Shown here: positions 62,885 to 64,000 of the stretch, piece after piece
How positions within the stretch are numbered: position 1 is the first letter of the stretch
How the letters are laid out: the number at the start of each line of letters is the position of its first letter
Program-made: the position numbers and the translations under genes
The notes under the pieces: generated by a model
What the model saw: only the letters and a program-made list of their open reading frames with translations
What the model was told of the DNA's origin: nothing
Database searches by the model: none
Assembly (NCBI GenBank): GCA_029860075.1
Contig: JAOUBX010000017.1
Location: 1 to 64,000 of the forward strand
From: Deltaproteobacteria bacterium
GTDB lineage: Bacteria; Desulfobacterota; JADFVX01
Direction: 5' to 3'
DNA: 64,000 nt

Positions 62885-64000
62885 ATGTACAAACACAACA
62901 TCATGGTAGTTGATGACGACAAGCGTCTCCTGAAGCTGCTCAACAAAGCATTGGAATTAGCCAACTACAATGTTTCCACCTTTGAAAGCGCAAAAAGCGC
63001 CTTCAAGAGCCTCGATGAGAGTATACCTGATCTTATTATCTCCGACCTGATGATGCCGGGAATAAGCGGCATTGAGTTTTGTAAAATGTGCAAAGCCGAC
63101 AAGCGGGTTGCCAATACGCCTTTTATTATTCTCACCGCCTTCAATGATAAAAAGTTTTTAATTTCCGGGCTCGATGCAGGCGCCACTGATTATCTTGTTA
63201 AACCGATAAATTTCAAAGTCTTTTTGCCCAAAATAGCCGCTATATTGAAGCAGGTAAATACAACTGCCACCCTCTTTTCCGTTCTTCTCGTAGACTCAAG
63301 CCCTGTACTTTTAAACGTAACGAAGCGCAAGCTCCTGGAGGCCGGTTTTTTTGTGACAACGGCAAACAGGGCAGATGACGCCATTGAGTGTATTCATACA
63401 CGTATTTATAACCTTATTATCTCAGGTGTAGAGCTAAAGGGGATGGATGGATTGCATTTTTGCAAACACCTTAAAGGGAGTGTCTTCAAAGAAACGCCCT
63501 TTGTGCTCTTTACAGGCAAAATCAGTAATGAACTCCTTGAAAAAGGAGTGGCTGCAGGCGTCAATGATTTTTGGGAGAAAACGGTAAGTCCCGAGGGGCT
63601 GGTAGCAAAGGTCAAAGCTGTCGCCAGGCAGCATGATTTCTCCAAAGATTTTCAAGGCGGTCTGGAGGGTCATTTAACCGATATGAGCTCTTTAGAACTG
63701 ATTCAAACCATTGGTATAAATAAAAAAACGGGCATATTATCGCTTATAGGGCCTGACCTTGAAGGGCACATCCATTTTTGTGATGGGAATATTACAGACG
63801 CAGCCACGGCAAAATCGAAAGGTGAATCTGCTTTTTTTAGCCTTATTACACTTGCTTCCCATGGCAGCTTTCATTTTATACCGACTGAATGTGAAAAAGA
63901 TATCGTTATAAAAGAGGGCTTCCAGGGCTTGCTCATGGAAGGGGCCAAATTGCTGGACGACATGGGACGGATACTGGGACAGGCGATCATAGCAACCGAA
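62885..64000 (+). CDS. Double-receiver DUF4388 response regulator (incomplete at window end)
   Basis: Frame open to the window edge, at least 372 residues, starting at ATG 62885. Receiver 1 (residues 3-125) has VVDDDKRLL, phosphoacceptor ISDLMMPGISG, ILTAF and TDYLVKPI. Receiver 2 (about 138-255) has LLVDSSPVL but ISGVELKGMDG, so Gly replaces the acceptor Asp, and WEKTVSPEGL replaces the usual KP; it cannot be phosphorylated in the normal way. From ~265 comes a DUF4388/PATAN domain (GHLTDMSSLELIQTIGINKKTG, HFCDGNITDAATA), common in deltaproteobacterial and cyanobacterial regulators. The output domain, if any, lies beyond the window. Confidence 0.85.
   Translation, partial: MYKHNIMVVDDDKRLLKLLNKALELANYNVSTFESAKSAFKSLDESIPDLIISDLMMPGISGIEFCKMCKADKRVANTPFIILTAFNDKKFLISGLDAGATDYLVKPINFKVFLPKIAAILKQVNTTATLFSVLLVDSSPVLLNVTKRKLLEAGFFVTTANRADDAIECIHTRIYNLIISGVELKGMDGLHFCKHLKGSVFKETPFVLFTGKISNELLEKGVAAGVNDFWEKTVSPEGLVAKVKAVARQHDFSKDFQGGLEGHLTDMSSLELIQTIGINKKTGILSLIGPDLEGHIHFCDGNITDAATAKSKGESAFFSLITLASHGSFHFIPTECEKDIVIKEGFQGLLMEGAKLLDDMGRILGQAIIATE

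Overview
The window reads as one chromosomal contig from a Gram-negative, probably anaerobic or microaerophilic bacterium. I favour a former deltaproteobacterium (Desulfobacterota/Desulfuromonadales-like). The reasons are several lipoproteins, DapL-type lysine synthesis, UbiE/UbiB quinone genes, a small cytochrome c, a bacteriohemerythrin, receiver-DUF4388 signalling proteins, a Geobacter-like multi-radical-SAM locus, and many small palindromic intergenic repeats. The assignment rests on gene content only and is tentative.

Layout. 1-18.6 kb is mostly core: a PKD lipoprotein, dapL, an FKBP isomerase, hemG with an alpha/beta hydrolase, a GT-C/TPR membrane protein and a lone DppF-type ATPase, then a LOG protein, a DUF362 protein, a carbamoyltransferase cassette (SxtJ-like, carbamoyltransferase, and a 52-residue DUF5989 protein), a GT39-like protein and a three-gene operon of DnaA-like ATPase, CDF transporter and yhbY. 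A tRNA-Leu(UAA) gene at 18.8 kb marks the start of an accessory region (19-39.5 kb). That region holds a three-gene HipBST toxin-antitoxin system with four regularly phased operators, a bacteriohemerythrin, two arrays of a ~126 bp repeat on either side of a large YetA/PcRGLX-like lipoprotein and a broken ISNCY transposase, a defence block (possible small nuclease, DUF3800, type III Res and Mod, DUF262/HNH protein), a CI-like repressor divergent from a small gene, and a Fic protein. Gene-poor stretches here are filled with repeat debris.

39.6-51.5 kb returns to mostly core functions: a deaminase, an EamA transporter, ubiE, ubiB, a phasin-like helical protein, cytochrome c, two paralogous small lipoproteins, prfB with its programmed +1 frameshift, tsaB, a C-N hydrolase, an SDR/O-methyltransferase pair and an MBL-fold hydrolase.

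51.9-57.0 kb is the most unusual part. It is a compact minus-strand operon with three radical SAM/SPASM proteins, a 49-residue candidate precursor peptide and a 126-residue possible recognition protein. It also encodes a protein with a twin-arginine signal and lipobox whose body looks like a radical SAM/SPASM protein that has lost the CxxxCxxC cluster motif but kept part of the SPASM end. Next to it are a membrane-anchored NMT1/SsuA-like binding protein and a HAMP-PAS histidine kinase, with a degenerate kinase fragment and several copies of a TA-flanked miniature element between and around them. The window ends with prmC, deoC and an unfinished gene for a double-receiver/DUF4388 regulator whose second receiver lacks the phosphoacceptor aspartate.
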